In this document: positions 46,320 to 57,085 of the stretch, piece by piece | Position numbering within the stretch: the stretch's first letter is position 1 | Layout of the letters: each line of letters begins with the position of its first letter | Assembly: GCA_026400815.1 (NCBI GenBank) | Contig: JAPLOI010000019.1 | Location: 1-64,000, forward strand | Direction of reading: 5' to 3' | Source: Alphaproteobacteria bacterium | Lineage (GTDB): Bacteria > Pseudomonadota > Alphaproteobacteria > Acetobacterales > Acetobacteraceae | DNA length: 64,000 nt | Program-made: the position numbers and the translations under genes | The notes under the pieces: generated by a model | What the model saw: the letters and a program-made list of their open reading frames with translations, nothing else | The model's database searches: none | Told to the model about the DNA's origin: nothing

Positions 46320-47146
46320 TCTCCGGTACCACACGCCTCATCGCCCATGTCGGCTACCCCACCGCCGGCTTCCGCTCCCCGCGCATCTACAATCCCTGGT
46401 TCGCCGCGCGGGGAATCGACGCGGTGGTGATGCCGATGGGCGTGGAACGCCCGCTTTGGCCCGACCTCATCCGCCCGCTTTTCCGCCTGCGCAACATCAT
46501 CGGCGCGCTGGTCACCATGCCGCTGAAGGTCGATACGGCCGCGCTGGTCGATGATCTCTCCGTCACCGCCCGCATCGCCGGCGCCTGCAACGCCGTGCGC
46601 GCCACGCCGGAGGGAAAGCTGGAAGGCGAGATGTTCGATGGCGAAGGCTTCGTCGCCGGCATGCGCCGCGCGGGCCGCGATCCCGCCGGGCTGCGCGCCC
46701 TGGTGGTCGGCGCCGGCGGCGTCGGCAGCGCCATTGCCGCCTCCCTCGCCCACGCCGGCGTAGGCGCCCTCGCCCTGCACGATGTCAACGCCCAAGCGGC
46801 CGAAGCGCTCGCCACCCGGCTACGCCAGCACTACCCCGCGTTGGCACTCGCCACCGGCAGCACCGATCCCGCCGGCCACGACATCGTCGTCAACGCCACG
46901 CCGCTGGGCATGCACGAGACCGATCCCCTGCCGCTCGATGCCACCCGCCTCACCCCGACGACCTTCGTCGGCGAGGTGGTGCTGCGTCCATCGCCGACGC
47001 CCCTGCTGCGCGAAGCTCTCGCCCGCGGCTGCCACGTGCAGCAGGGGGAGGACATGCTGTTCGAGCAGATCCCCGCCTACCTCGCCTGGTTCGGCCTTGG
47101 CCCCGCCACTCCGGCGCAGCTGCGCGATGTGGCGCTGCCTCAGTAG
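46316..47146 (+). CDS. Shikimate dehydrogenase-like protein (AroE paralogue)
   Basis: The 276-residue protein has the AroE NAD(P)-binding motif (LVVGAGGVGSAIAASLAHAG), NATPLGM and a catalytic Lys in VTMPLKVD. The N-terminal substrate-binding segment is diverged. Where AroE has a Ser-x-Ser shikimate contact, this protein reads GYPTAGFRSPRIYN. It is therefore more likely a catabolic paralogue than the biosynthetic enzyme. It overlaps the oxidoreductase gene by an ATGA. Its stop overlaps the end of the convergent dppF-like gene by 7 nt. It ends with TAG. Confidence 0.82.
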   Translation: MISGTTRLIAHVGYPTAGFRSPRIYNPWFAARGIDAVVMPMGVERPLWPDLIRPLFRLRNIIGALVTMPLKVDTAALVDDLSVTARIAGACNAVRATPEGKLEGEMFDGEGFVAGMRRAGRDPAGLRALVVGAGGVGSAIAASLAHAGVGALALHDVNAQAAEALATRLRQHYPALALATGSTDPAGHDIVVNATPLGMHETDPLPLDATRLTPTTFVGEVVLRPSPTPLLREALARGCHVQQGEDMLFEQIPAYLAWFGLGPATPAQLRDVALPQ

Positions 47147-48129
47147 AGGTGGCAGGCCACCACATGCCCCTCGCCGGTCGGGCGTGGCGCCGGCCGGTCT
47201 TGCCGGCATACGGCCATCACGTGGGGGCAGCGCGCTGCGAACGCGCAACCGGGCAGCGGGTTGAGAATGGACGGCACCTCGCCCCCCAGCGCCGCACTGC
47301 GCACCCGGTCCGGGTCCGGCCGTGGCACCGCATCCAGCAGCGCCTGGGTGTAGGGGTGCTTCGGCGCGGAGTACAGCACCGTCTTCGGCGCCTGCTCCAC
47401 CAGCGCGCCGGCATACATCACCGCCACATCGGTGGCGATGCTGCGCACCACGGCGAGATCATGCGCGATGAACAGATACGACAGCCCCAGCCGCTCCTGC
47501 AGATCGAGCAGCAGGTTGATGATCTGCGCCTGCATGGAAACGTCGAGCGCCGAGACCGGCTCGTCGCACACCACGAAATCCGGCCGCAATGCGAGTGCAC
47601 GGGCAATGCCGATGCGCTGGCGCTGCCCGCCGGAGAATTCATGCGGGAAGCGTTCCGCCACCGCGCGCGGCAGGCCCACGGTTTCCAAAAGCTCGCTCAC
47701 CCGGTCGGCACGGTCCTTGCGGCTCCAGCCACCGGCGATGTCGATCGGCTCGGCGATGCAGTCGCCCACCCGCATGCGCGGGTTCAGCGAGCCATGCGGG
47801 TCCTGGAAGACGAATTGCAGCTTGCTGCGCACCTTCGCCAGCGCCGCCTCGCCATCCGCCCCGGTGATGGTCTCGCCGAACAACGAGATCTCGCCAGAGG
47901 TCGCCGGGATCAGCCCCACCAGCAGCCGCCCGGTGGTGGATTTGCCGGAGCCTGATTCACCCACCAGCCCCAGCGTGGTGCCGGGCCGGATGTCGAAGCT
48001 GATGTGGTTCACCGCGCGCAAAATCGCCGGCGGCCCGCCGCGCCCGCGGGTGACGTTGAACTCCTTCACCAGGTCACGCACCTGGATGATCGGCGCATCC
48101 GCGGCGGCAGTCTTCAGCGCGGCGCTCAT
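47140..48129 (-). CDS. Dipeptide/oligopeptide ABC transporter ATP-binding protein (DppF/OppF type)
   Basis: The 329-residue ATPase carries Walker A (GESGSGKSTTG), signature (FSGGQRQRIGIARALAL), Walker B (FVVCDEPVSALD) and the C-terminal oligopeptide-type extension with Cys residues (GCAFAARCPHVMAVC). It is the last gene of a five-gene importer operon and overlaps the DppD-like gene by an ATGA. Confidence 0.92.
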   Translation of the reverse strand: MSAALKTAAADAPIIQVRDLVKEFNVTRGRGGPPAILRAVNHISFDIRPGTTLGLVGESGSGKSTTGRLLVGLIPATSGEISLFGETITGADGEAALAKVRSKLQFVFQDPHGSLNPRMRVGDCIAEPIDIAGGWSRKDRADRVSELLETVGLPRAVAERFPHEFSGGQRQRIGIARALALRPDFVVCDEPVSALDVSMQAQIINLLLDLQERLGLSYLFIAHDLAVVRSIATDVAVMYAGALVEQAPKTVLYSAPKHPYTQALLDAVPRPDPDRVRSAALGGEVPSILNPLPGCAFAARCPHVMAVCRQDRPAPRPTGEGHVVACHLY

Positions 48130-49121
48130 GCCACGGTCTCCTTCGCCATCGCCGCCACGCGCGGCGGGCAGCGTGCCTCGCGCTCCGGCCCGGCCGGCAG
48201 CAAGGCGGGGGAATCGCGCCGGCAGCTCTCCTGCACCTGCGGGCAGCGCGGGCTGTAGCGGCAGCCGGGGATCACGGCCGTGGGGTCGGGGATGGAACCG
48301 GCAATGGTCGGCAGCCGGCGCACATCCACGTCCAGCTTCGGGATCGCAGTCAGCAGGCCCTCGGTATAGGGATGCACGGGCCGGCGGAACATCTGCCCCA
48401 CCGGCGCCGTCTCCACCACGCGGCCGGCATACATCACCATCACCCGGCGGGCGAATTCCGCGATCACGCCCATGTCGTGGGTGATCAGGATCACCGACAT
48501 GCCCAACTCCCGCTGCAAATCGCGCAGCAGGTCCAGGATCTGCGCCTGGATGGTCACGTCCAGCGCCGTGGTCGGCTCGTCGGCGATCAGCAGCTTGGGC
48601 CGGCAGGCGATCGCAATCGCGATCATCACCCGCTGGCGCATGCCGCCGGAGAGGCGATGCGGATACTCGTCCACGCGCCGCGCCGCATCGGGGATGCGCA
48701 CGAGGTCCAGCAGCTCGATTGCGCGCTTGCGGGCGGTGGCCTGGTCCACGCCCTGGTGCAGCCGCAGGCTCTCGCCGATCTGGTCGGCGATGGTCAGCAC
48801 CGGGTTCAGCGAGCTCATCGGGTCCTGGAAGATCATCGCGATCTCCCCGCCGCGGATCTGCCGCATCTCGCGCGTGGGCAGGGTCAGCAGATCCTTTCCG
48901 CCATACAGGATCTTCCCCGTTGGCATGCGCGTGGTGGCCGCGGCGTGCAGGCGCAGGATCGACAGGGCGGTGACGCTTTTGCCCGAGCCGCTCTCGCCCA
49001 CGATGCCCAGCGCCTCGCCTTCGCCCACGGCCAGGCTCACGCGGTCCACCGCCGTCATCCAGCCGGCATCGGTGCGGAAGCGGACAGTCAGGTCGTCAAC
49101 GTCGAGAAGGGGTACGGCCAT
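48126..49121 (-). CDS. Dipeptide/oligopeptide ABC transporter ATP-binding protein (DppD/OppD type)
   Basis: The 331-residue ATPase has Walker A (GESGSGKSVTALSIL), signature (LSGGMRQRVMIAIAIAC), Walker B (LLIADEPTTALD) and the C-terminal Cys-containing oligopeptide motif (GCRYSPRCPQVQESC). It forms a heterodimer with the DppF-like subunit. Confidence 0.92.
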   Translation of the reverse strand: MAVPLLDVDDLTVRFRTDAGWMTAVDRVSLAVGEGEALGIVGESGSGKSVTALSILRLHAAATTRMPTGKILYGGKDLLTLPTREMRQIRGGEIAMIFQDPMSSLNPVLTIADQIGESLRLHQGVDQATARKRAIELLDLVRIPDAARRVDEYPHRLSGGMRQRVMIAIAIACRPKLLIADEPTTALDVTIQAQILDLLRDLQRELGMSVILITHDMGVIAEFARRVMVMYAGRVVETAPVGQMFRRPVHPYTEGLLTAIPKLDVDVRRLPTIAGSIPDPTAVIPGCRYSPRCPQVQESCRRDSPALLPAGPEREARCPPRVAAMAKETVA

Positions 49122-49122
49122 C

Positions 49123-50004
49123 TCAGCTCTCCACCTTCAGCCGCGGGTCGAGCACGTCGCGCAGCCCGTCGCCCAGCAAATTCATGCCCAATGCCGCCAG
49201 CGAGATCGCGAAGCCGGGGAACAGCATGATCCACCAGGACTGCACCGCAAACTGGCGGCCCTCGGCGATGATGTTGCCCCAGCTGGGGGCGGGCGGCGGC
49301 GGCCCGATGCCGATGAACGACAGTGCCGCCTCGGCCAGGATGGCGAAGGCGAACACGAAGGTGGATTGCACCAGCAGCGGCCCGGAGGCGTTGGGCAGCA
49401 GGTGCTTGAACATGATCCGCATGCTGGAGGCGCCCGAGACCCGCGCGGCCTCGATGAACTCCAGCTCGCGGGTCACAAGGGCGGAGGCGCGCACGATGCG
49501 GGCGGTGCGCGGGATATAGGCCACGGCCAGTGCGATAATCACGCTGTGCGTCTGCGGGCCCAGTGCCGCGCCGAGGCCGATGGCCAGCAGGATGGCGGGG
49601 GCGGCCATCAGCGCATCCATGATCCGCATCAGCAGCGAATCCAGCCGGCGGAACTGGGCGGAGAGCACGCCGATCGCCGCCCCCACCACGCCGGACAGCA
49701 CTGCCACCGCCAGCCCGATCCACAGCGACAGCTGAGCACCGTAGAGCGTGCGGGTGAACAGGTCGCGGCCGAACTGGTCGGTGCCGAACCAGTTCACCTC
49801 GGACGGTGGGCGGAAGCGCAGGCGCACCCGCATCTGGTTGGGATCGATACCGGTGAGCGGCGCACACAGCGCTGCGATCACCATCACCGCCACGATGATG
49901 AAGCCGGCCATGAAGCTGCGATGGTGCAGCAGCTTGCGGAGCACACGGAAGCGACGGCGGGCGGCAATCGCCTCGCCGGACGCCAGGATGGTTGCTTCAG
50001 CCAT
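49123..50004 (-). CDS. Dipeptide-type ABC transporter permease (DppC type)
   Basis: The 293-residue permease has the DppC N-terminal helix and periplasmic segment ([24 protein letters not shown]) and the EAA loop ([26 protein letters not shown]). It overlaps the DppB-like gene by 8 nt. Confidence 0.92.
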   Translation of the reverse strand: MAEATILASGEAIAARRRFRVLRKLLHHRSFMAGFIIVAVMVIAALCAPLTGIDPNQMRVRLRFRPPSEVNWFGTDQFGRDLFTRTLYGAQLSLWIGLAVAVLSGVVGAAIGVLSAQFRRLDSLLMRIMDALMAAPAILLAIGLGAALGPQTHSVIIALAVAYIPRTARIVRASALVTRELEFIEAARVSGASSMRIMFKHLLPNASGPLLVQSTFVFAFAILAEAALSFIGIGPPPPAPSWGNIIAEGRQFAVQSWWIMLFPGFAISLAALGMNLLGDGLRDVLDPRLKVES

Positions 50005-50944
50005 AACGCACCCGCGGATCGACGATGGTATAGATGATGTCCACCAGGATGTTGATCACCACGAAGGCGAACCCGAACAGCAGCATGGTGCCCTGCACCA
50101 GCGGATAGTCGCGGTTCAGGATGCCCTGCACGATCAGGCGCCCGATGCCCGGCAGCGCGAAGACCTGCTCGATCACCACGGAGCCGCCGACCAGCAAGGA
50201 CAGCGTGATGCCGAGCACCGTCACCACGGGGATCAGCGTGTTGCGGAAGGCATGCTTGGAGATCGTGGTCCATTCGTCCACGCCCTTGGCGCGGGCGGTG
50301 CGGATGAAGTCCTGGTCCAGCACATCGAGCATGGCGGAGCGGGTGATGCGGGCGAGGAAGCCGATCTGGAACAGCGCCAGCACCACGGCGGGCTGGATCA
50401 GCGAGGCGAGCCAGGGCCCGACGCCGCCTTCGGTCAGCGGTACATAGCCGCTGGGCGGGAACCAGCCGAGCTGGACGCTGAAATACAGCACCGAGAGGAT
50501 GCCGACCCAGAAGCCGGGCAGGGAGACGCCGAGCAGGGCGAGCACCATCACCCAGGCGTCGATCCAGGAATTGCGCCAATAGGCCGCCACCACGCCCAGG
50601 CCAATGCCGATCGGCAGGGTGACGACGAGCGAGACGAAGGACAGCGACAGCGTGACCGGCAGGCGCTCGCCCACCGCGCTGATGACGCTCTGCTTCAGCG
50701 TGAGCGATTCACCGAAATTGCCGACCGCGAGATGGGAGAACCATTCCAGCAGCTGCACGATCAGCGGCCGGTCCAGCCCCAGCTGCTCGCGGATCTTCTG
50801 CACCGCCTCTGGCGACGCATCGGGCCCGGCGATGGCCAGCGCGGGATCGCCCGGCAGCAGGTGCATCAGCATGAACACCATCACCGAGAAGATCAGCAGC
50901 ACAGGCACGGCCTGCGACAAGCGCATCATGACTCCGCGAAACAT
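49997..50944 (-). CDS. Dipeptide-type ABC transporter permease (DppB type)
   Basis: The 315-residue permease has an N-terminal helix ([24 protein letters not shown]) and the EAA loop ([24 protein letters not shown]). I chose the ATG at 50944 (MFRGVMMRL) because the upstream in-frame extension overlaps the binding-protein gene. Confidence 0.92.
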   Translation of the reverse strand: MFRGVMMRLSQAVPVLLIFSVMVFMLMHLLPGDPALAIAGPDASPEAVQKIREQLGLDRPLIVQLLEWFSHLAVGNFGESLTLKQSVISAVGERLPVTLSLSFVSLVVTLPIGIGLGVVAAYWRNSWIDAWVMVLALLGVSLPGFWVGILSVLYFSVQLGWFPPSGYVPLTEGGVGPWLASLIQPAVVLALFQIGFLARITRSAMLDVLDQDFIRTARAKGVDEWTTISKHAFRNTLIPVVTVLGITLSLLVGGSVVIEQVFALPGIGRLIVQGILNRDYPLVQGTMLLFGFAFVVINILVDIIYTIVDPRVRYG

Positions 50945-50984
50945 CTCACCCCCATTGCCGCGGACGGCCGGCATTCGGCTGCAT

Positions 50985-52520
50985 TCATTGTACCCACGTG
51001 TTCCAGAACCGCTGGTAGAAATACGGCGCCATGCCGTGCAGGCGCGTGTTGTGGGCGCGCACGGCGGCAAGGTCGGCAACCTTGATCAGGTAGGCCTGGT
51101 CCAGCAGCTGCGTCTCGATCTGGCGCCAGGCGGATTGGCGCTGGGCGAAGCCCGGGGAGGCGGAGAACTGGCGCCATGCCTCGTCCAGCCCGGTGCGGTC
51201 GCGCAGGTAGGGCGTGGCCTGGATCTGGCTGCGCCATTGCTGCGGGCCGAGCAGGGGCTGGGAGCAGAAGCCGGTGGCGGTGATGTTCCAGTGCCCGGTG
51301 CCGCGGCGCAGATTGGCGGACTGGGTCAGCCAATCGACCATCTGCACTTCGGTATTGAAGCCGGCTTCGCTCAGCTGGCCGGCGAGCACCAGGATGGCAT
51401 CGCGCATGTAGCTGAAGCTGGCATTGGTCTGCAGGACGATCTTCTCGCCCTTGTAGCCGGCTTCGGCCAGCAGGGCGCGGGCCTCTGCCAGGTTGCGGCG
51501 GTCGTAGAAGGGGGCGGCGGCCTCTTCGGTGTGGTAGGGGCTGCCGGGATAGGTGAGCGAGGGGTTGCGGCGCATCGGCTGGCCGGTGGCGGCAATGATG
51601 TCGTCTACCGACACGGCCGCACGGATCGCCTGGCGGATCAGCTTCTTGGCGGTGGCGCCGTTGCCGGGGTGGGTCGCGAACATCAGTTGGCAGAACTGGA
51701 AGACCCGCATCACGGCGATATCGGGCCGATTGCCCAGGCGGCGGATGGCATCGGGCGGCAGGTTGGAGACGGCATCCGCCTCCCCGGACTGCAGGGCGGT
51801 AACGCGCGCCATCGGCTCGGCGACGAAGTTGTAGCGCACGGCCTCCAGATAGGCGGTCTTGCGGCCGGCGAGCCCATCCGGCCCGGCGGCGGAGCGGTCG
51901 GCGACGTAGGCCTCGTTGCGGCGCAATACGAGGTGGCTGTCCTTCTCCCAGGATTCGAGGGTGAAGGGGCCGGTGCCGATCGGCTCTGCTTCCGTGCCGG
52001 CCATGTCCTTCTGGCTGGCGGGCAGGATGGCGAGCGGATAGGTGGGGGACTTCAGCATCTCCGGGAAGACGGCGTTGCTGGTTTTCAGCCGGACCACGAA
52101 GGTATCGGCATCCGGCACGTCGTACCCGGCGACATCCTCCAGCAGGGCGGTGTTGGTGCTGACGCGGGCGTAGCGCTGGAAGGAGGCGAGCACGTCGGCG
52201 GAGGTGAGGCGGTCGCCGTTGTGGAAGCGCAGGTTGCGGCGCAGCGTGAAGCGGAAGCGGCGTGCCTCGTCGCCCACCTGGATGGAGGCGGCGAGCATGG
52301 GGCGGGCGTTGTAGCTTTCGTCGATGGTGACGAGCGGTTCGAAGATGTGGTGGATGACTTCCAGCTCGGCGATCGAGCCGGAGACGTGCGGATCAAGCGA
52401 GCCGATGCCGCCGGCGGCGGCGTAGGTGATGGCGCCGCCCTTGGTCTGGGCTGCCACGGGGGGTGCAAGCGCGGCCACGAGGGCGCATGCCAAGCCCGCC
52501 CTTCCCAGCCACCGTGCCAT
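50985..52520 (-). CDS. Dipeptide-type ABC transporter substrate-binding protein (DppA, family 5)
   Basis: The 511-residue protein has a signal peptide (WLGRAGLACALVAALAPPVAAQ). The family 5 fold follows, with RNLRFHNGDRLTSADVLASFQRY near the N-terminus and EPIGTGPFTLESWEKD in the middle. It should deliver peptides, amides or a similar ligand to the DppBCDF-like complex. It is divergent from an amidase gene, which may act on the imported ligand; this is inference. Confidence 0.92.
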   Translation of the reverse strand: MARWLGRAGLACALVAALAPPVAAQTKGGAITYAAAGGIGSLDPHVSGSIAELEVIHHIFEPLVTIDESYNARPMLAASIQVGDEARRFRFTLRRNLRFHNGDRLTSADVLASFQRYARVSTNTALLEDVAGYDVPDADTFVVRLKTSNAVFPEMLKSPTYPLAILPASQKDMAGTEAEPIGTGPFTLESWEKDSHLVLRRNEAYVADRSAAGPDGLAGRKTAYLEAVRYNFVAEPMARVTALQSGEADAVSNLPPDAIRRLGNRPDIAVMRVFQFCQLMFATHPGNGATAKKLIRQAIRAAVSVDDIIAATGQPMRRNPSLTYPGSPYHTEEAAAPFYDRRNLAEARALLAEAGYKGEKIVLQTNASFSYMRDAILVLAGQLSEAGFNTEVQMVDWLTQSANLRRGTGHWNITATGFCSQPLLGPQQWRSQIQATPYLRDRTGLDEAWRQFSASPGFAQRQSAWRQIETQLLDQAYLIKVADLAAVRAHNTRLHGMAPYFYQRFWNTWVQ

Positions 52521-52681
52521 GCCGCCACAACTCCCGATGCCGATCGCCCCCTATCCGCGCAAGGTGAGCGTGGCGGGGTGGGGGCGGGAAGTCAATCGAC
52601 TCCGTGGGCGGAATTGACGCGTGTTTGACAGCGCGGCAGCGCAGGACACAGGGTTTGCGCAACGAGGTGCAGGAGGGTGCG

Positions 52682-54172
52682 ATGGCGCAGGAACTGGCGA
52701 TGAGCTGGGCGGAGTGGGGGCGGCACGATGCGGTGGCGCTGGCCGGGCTGGTGCGGCGTGGCGAGGTTTCGCCCACGGCGCTGATGGCGCAGGCGGCGGC
52801 GGCGAGCGGGCGGGTGGACGGCAGGATCGCGGCAGTGCTGGAGATCTTCGCCGACGTGCTGGCCAACCCGGAGGTGGACGGGCCGGCGCATGATGGCGCG
52901 CTGTATGGCGTGCCGATGCTGCTGAAGGACATGGGCTCGGGCCTGAAGGGGCGGACACAGCAATCGGGGTCGAAGCTGACGAAGGCGTTCGTGGTGCCGG
53001 AGACCGATCCGACGATCGCCAATTTCCTGGCCGGCGGGCTGGTGCCGCTGGGGCGCTCTGCCTGCCCGGAGTTCGGGCTGACCTTCGATACCGCGACCGA
53101 TATCGACGCGGTGCGGGTGACGCGCAATCCGTGGAATTTGGCGCATACGCCGGGTGGGTCTTCCGGCGGGTCGGCGGCGGCGGTGGCGGCCGGGGTGGTG
53201 CCGGTGGGGATGTCGGGCGATGGGGGTGGTTCCACGCGGATTCCGGCGGCGTTCACTGGGTTGATCGGGTTGAAGGCTTCGCGCGGGCGGGTGCCGCGGG
53301 GGTTTTCGCATAACGAGTACGGCACGCGGGTGAGTGCCGACGGGGTGGTGACGCGGACGGTGCGGGATACCGCGGCGGTATACGAGCGGCTGGTGCGGAT
53401 GCCGAAGGGGGGCTCGTTCATCCGGATGGGCGAGCCGAAGGAATCGTATTTGGCGGCGATCGGGCGGGAGCCGGGGAAGCTGCGGATCGGGATTTCGACG
53501 GGGATGTGGGGGCGCGGGGTGGCGACCGATCCCGTGGTGGCCGAGCGGGTGCGGCAGGTGGGGCGCGCGATGGAGGCGCTGGGGCACCAGGTGGAGGAGG
53601 TGGCGGATGGCGATATCTGCGACTGGGAGGTGCTGTGGCGTAGCTACATCACGGCGTGGATCCATGGGGCGGCGCTGCTGGATGACCGGGCGCGGGCGCT
53701 GGGGATCGAGCCGCAGGAGCTTTCATCGTACCTGACGCCGATCACGTACCGGCATTTCCTGGGGGCGCAGCGCTACGACAAGCGCGACATCCTGCGGATG
53801 ATGGCGGACAACAATACCGTGACGCGGCAGTTCGGGCGGGTGTTCGACCAGTACGATCTGTTGCTGACGCCGACGCTGGCGATTCGGGTGCCCGAGGCGA
53901 ACGGGCCGTATTCGCTGCTGCGCGACGAGGATCTGGATGTGTGGGTGGGGCGGCTGGCGGATGCGTGCCGCTACACCATGCCGGGGAACGAGACCGGGTT
54001 GCCGGGGATCTCGGTGCCGGCGGGGCTGGATGGGGATGGGCTGCCGATCGGGGTGCAGTTCTATGGTGCGTGGGGCGAGGAGGCGCTGCTGATGCAGGTG
54101 GCGGCGCAGCTGGAGCGGGCGCAGCCGGGCTGGTTCAACCAGACACCGCCGGTGCATGTTTCCGCGGAATAA
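52682..54172 (+). CDS. Amidase (amidase-signature family)
   Basis: The 496-residue protein has the amidase-signature Lys (YGVPMLLKDMG), the Gly/Ser-rich core ([17 protein letters not shown]) and the nucleophile Ser in SGDGGGSTRIPAA, so the catalytic triad looks intact. The C-terminal half has GNETGLPGISVPAGLDGDGLP. The substrate is unknown. It is divergent from the peptide-type importer operon. The ATG at 52682 lies just before the conserved domain. Confidence 0.92.
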   Translation: MAQELAMSWAEWGRHDAVALAGLVRRGEVSPTALMAQAAAASGRVDGRIAAVLEIFADVLANPEVDGPAHDGALYGVPMLLKDMGSGLKGRTQQSGSKLTKAFVVPETDPTIANFLAGGLVPLGRSACPEFGLTFDTATDIDAVRVTRNPWNLAHTPGGSSGGSAAAVAAGVVPVGMSGDGGGSTRIPAAFTGLIGLKASRGRVPRGFSHNEYGTRVSADGVVTRTVRDTAAVYERLVRMPKGGSFIRMGEPKESYLAAIGREPGKLRIGISTGMWGRGVATDPVVAERVRQVGRAMEALGHQVEEVADGDICDWEVLWRSYITAWIHGAALLDDRARALGIEPQELSSYLTPITYRHFLGAQRYDKRDILRMMADNNTVTRQFGRVFDQYDLLLTPTLAIRVPEANGPYSLLRDEDLDVWVGRLADACRYTMPGNETGLPGISVPAGLDGDGLPIGVQFYGAWGEEALLMQVAAQLERAQPGWFNQTPPVHVSAE

Positions 54173-54209
54173 GTTGATATCGAAATGAGATGGCCGCGAC
54201 TGAGGAGGC

Positions 54210-54890
54210 TCAGTCGCGGCCATATTTTTTGAGGAAATAGCGGGCGGTGGCGATCTCGTAGGGGCGCAGGTTCAGTTCGGGGTCGGTGAGTTTCAGGCGG
54301 CGGGGCTTGGGGGGCCGGGGCTTGCGCTGGGGGCGCGGGCGCGGGGGGAGTTTGAGCCACGCGGGCTGGTCGAGGCCGAGGGCGTGGCAGAGGGGGCGCA
54401 GGAGGCGGGCGGCTTGGGGGGCTGCCTGGACGAAGTCCTGGATGTTGGACTGTTGCAGGAGGTCGTGGAGCTGGCCGGCGCTGGGGCCGGCTTCGGGGAT
54501 GCGCCTTGTAACCCAGCCGTAGCCGCGGGGCAGGCGGGTCGGCGCGTCGACCAGGGGCATGCCGGGGGCGGGGAGTTCGGGGATCTGGGGTGCCGGCGTG
54601 CGGACGGTTTTCGGGCGTTGGGTGGTTTTGCGGGGTTTGGGGAGGGTGCCTTGCTGCCAGCTTTCGTAGAGGCGGGTGAGGCGGTTGGCGAGGCGTTCGA
54701 GGCGGAACCAGAGCAGGGTCCAGACGGGGCCGGGGAGCAGGGGGAGGTCGCCGTGGGGGGCGATGATCCAGCGCTGTTCGGGCCCGGCCCAGATCGGGCG
54801 TGCGGGCACGCTTACGACCGGGGCTGCGCGCGCGATGACGCGGCGCAGGCCCTGGATCAGCCCGGTGATGATGTTGGTGAATTGGATCAT
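54210..54890 (-). CDS. Hypothetical protein, basic and proline-rich
   Basis: The 226-residue protein has an N-terminal amphipathic stretch (FTNIITGLIQGLRRV), a Trp-rich middle (QRWIIAPHGDLPLLPGPVWTLLW) and a long Pro/Arg/Lys-rich linker (RPRPQRKPRPPKPRR). The tail reads LNLRPYEIATARYFLKKYGRD. No known family is recognised. The start ATG directly abuts a perfect 22-bp palindrome, leaving no room for a separate ribosome-binding site, so the mRNA may be leaderless. Confidence 0.7.
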   Translation of the reverse strand: MIQFTNIITGLIQGLRRVIARAAPVVSVPARPIWAGPEQRWIIAPHGDLPLLPGPVWTLLWFRLERLANRLTRLYESWQQGTLPKPRKTTQRPKTVRTPAPQIPELPAPGMPLVDAPTRLPRGYGWVTRRIPEAGPSAGQLHDLLQQSNIQDFVQAAPQAARLLRPLCHALGLDQPAWLKLPPRPRPQRKPRPPKPRRLKLTDPELNLRPYEIATARYFLKKYGRD

Positions 54891-54911
54891 GGTTAGTTAT
54901 ATAACTAACCA
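54890..54911. promoter_or_regulatory. Perfect 22-bp palindrome at the start of a hypothetical gene
   Basis: The core GGTTAGTTATATAACTAACC (54891-54910) is fully self-complementary and extends one pair on each side. It is AT-rich in GC-rich DNA. It overlaps the start codon region of the minus-strand gene and contains -10-like TATA sequence. It is a probable operator, possibly with the promoter inside. Confidence 0.6.
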
Positions 54912-55050
54912 ATCAGGTGATGGCAAGGGGGTGTGGGAATTTTTTTCGGGGTGGGGTGATGGGGTGGCATCGCAAGAGCCCCCCTCAGTGATCCGCTTCG
55001 CGGCTCAATCCCACCTGCTTCGCATGGGGGGAGAAGTAAGACAGTAAGAA

Positions 55051-55211
55051 AGAAAGTGGCCACAGAGGCACAGAGGCACAGAGGAGCAAGGCAAGGGAGA
55101 GCAAGAAAGATGGCGGAACCGCTTCGCGTTCCGCCCTACGCGGGGGGGGGGAGTGCTTTCTTCTCCCTTGGCTTGTTTCTCTGTGCCTCTGTGTCTCTGT
55201 GGCCGCTTTCT
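55051..55211. repeat. Long inverted repeat (50-nt arms) around a small hairpin
   Basis: Arms 55051-55100 and 55162-55211 match at 45 of 50 positions in inverted orientation. The arms carry tandem CACAGAGG-type units. Between them lies a GGCGGAAC/GTTCCGCC hairpin (55112-55119 with 55128-55135). The 485-nt gap 54891-55375 holds this repeat, the palindrome near 54900 and no gene I can support. Transcribed, the whole would form a long imperfect stem-loop. Confidence 0.8.
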
Positions 55212-55375
55212 TGATTTTCTTCCACGCGGTGGCGGGCTGAAGACCGCCCTACGGGTGGGGCGAAGCGGGCGGTGTATGCGGTTTGCCTTCAGAACAAGAA
55301 CGGCTGGCCGGCAGCTGACATGACAACGGCGCGGGAGGGCCCGCGCCGTTGGTGGTTTTGGAAGGCTGGGTGGGG

Positions 55376-56752
<1,377 letters not shown>

Positions 56753-57030
56753 GTGTGTCAGCAGCTTTCAGTCGGCCGCGCCCCCGCACAAAGGCTGGGC
56801 GGCGGCGGCCGTGGAAGGGCGCACGTGCGGATGCAGGCGCGCGCGGCTTTCGGGCCGCGAGCCGGCGCAGAATGGGCGAATGGAACGGTGCTACCGGGTT
56901 GCCACGGCCTGCTTGCCTGCCAGCGCCTGAATGAAGAGGGCGGTTGGTCTTGCGGCAAATGGGCCAGCGCCTTGTAAGGACGCAATGTCAGGCCGGCAGC
57001 GCACGGATCAAACTCTCGTCGCGCCGGGTG

Positions 57031-57059
57031 GATATGATTGTGCGGCGCAGCATTGTCAA
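57031..57059 (-). promoter_or_regulatory. Sigma-70-type promoter upstream of rhlE
   Basis: On the minus strand TTGACA (57059-57054) and CATATC (57036-57031) are separated by exactly 17 bases. Transcription would start near 57024, giving an rhlE leader of about 270 nt. The 523-nt gap 56753-57275 contains this promoter, the leader and a three-hairpin module, but no gene. Confidence 0.6.
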
Positions 57060-57085
57060 GGGAAAAATTCAAGGGAAGGAAGGAT

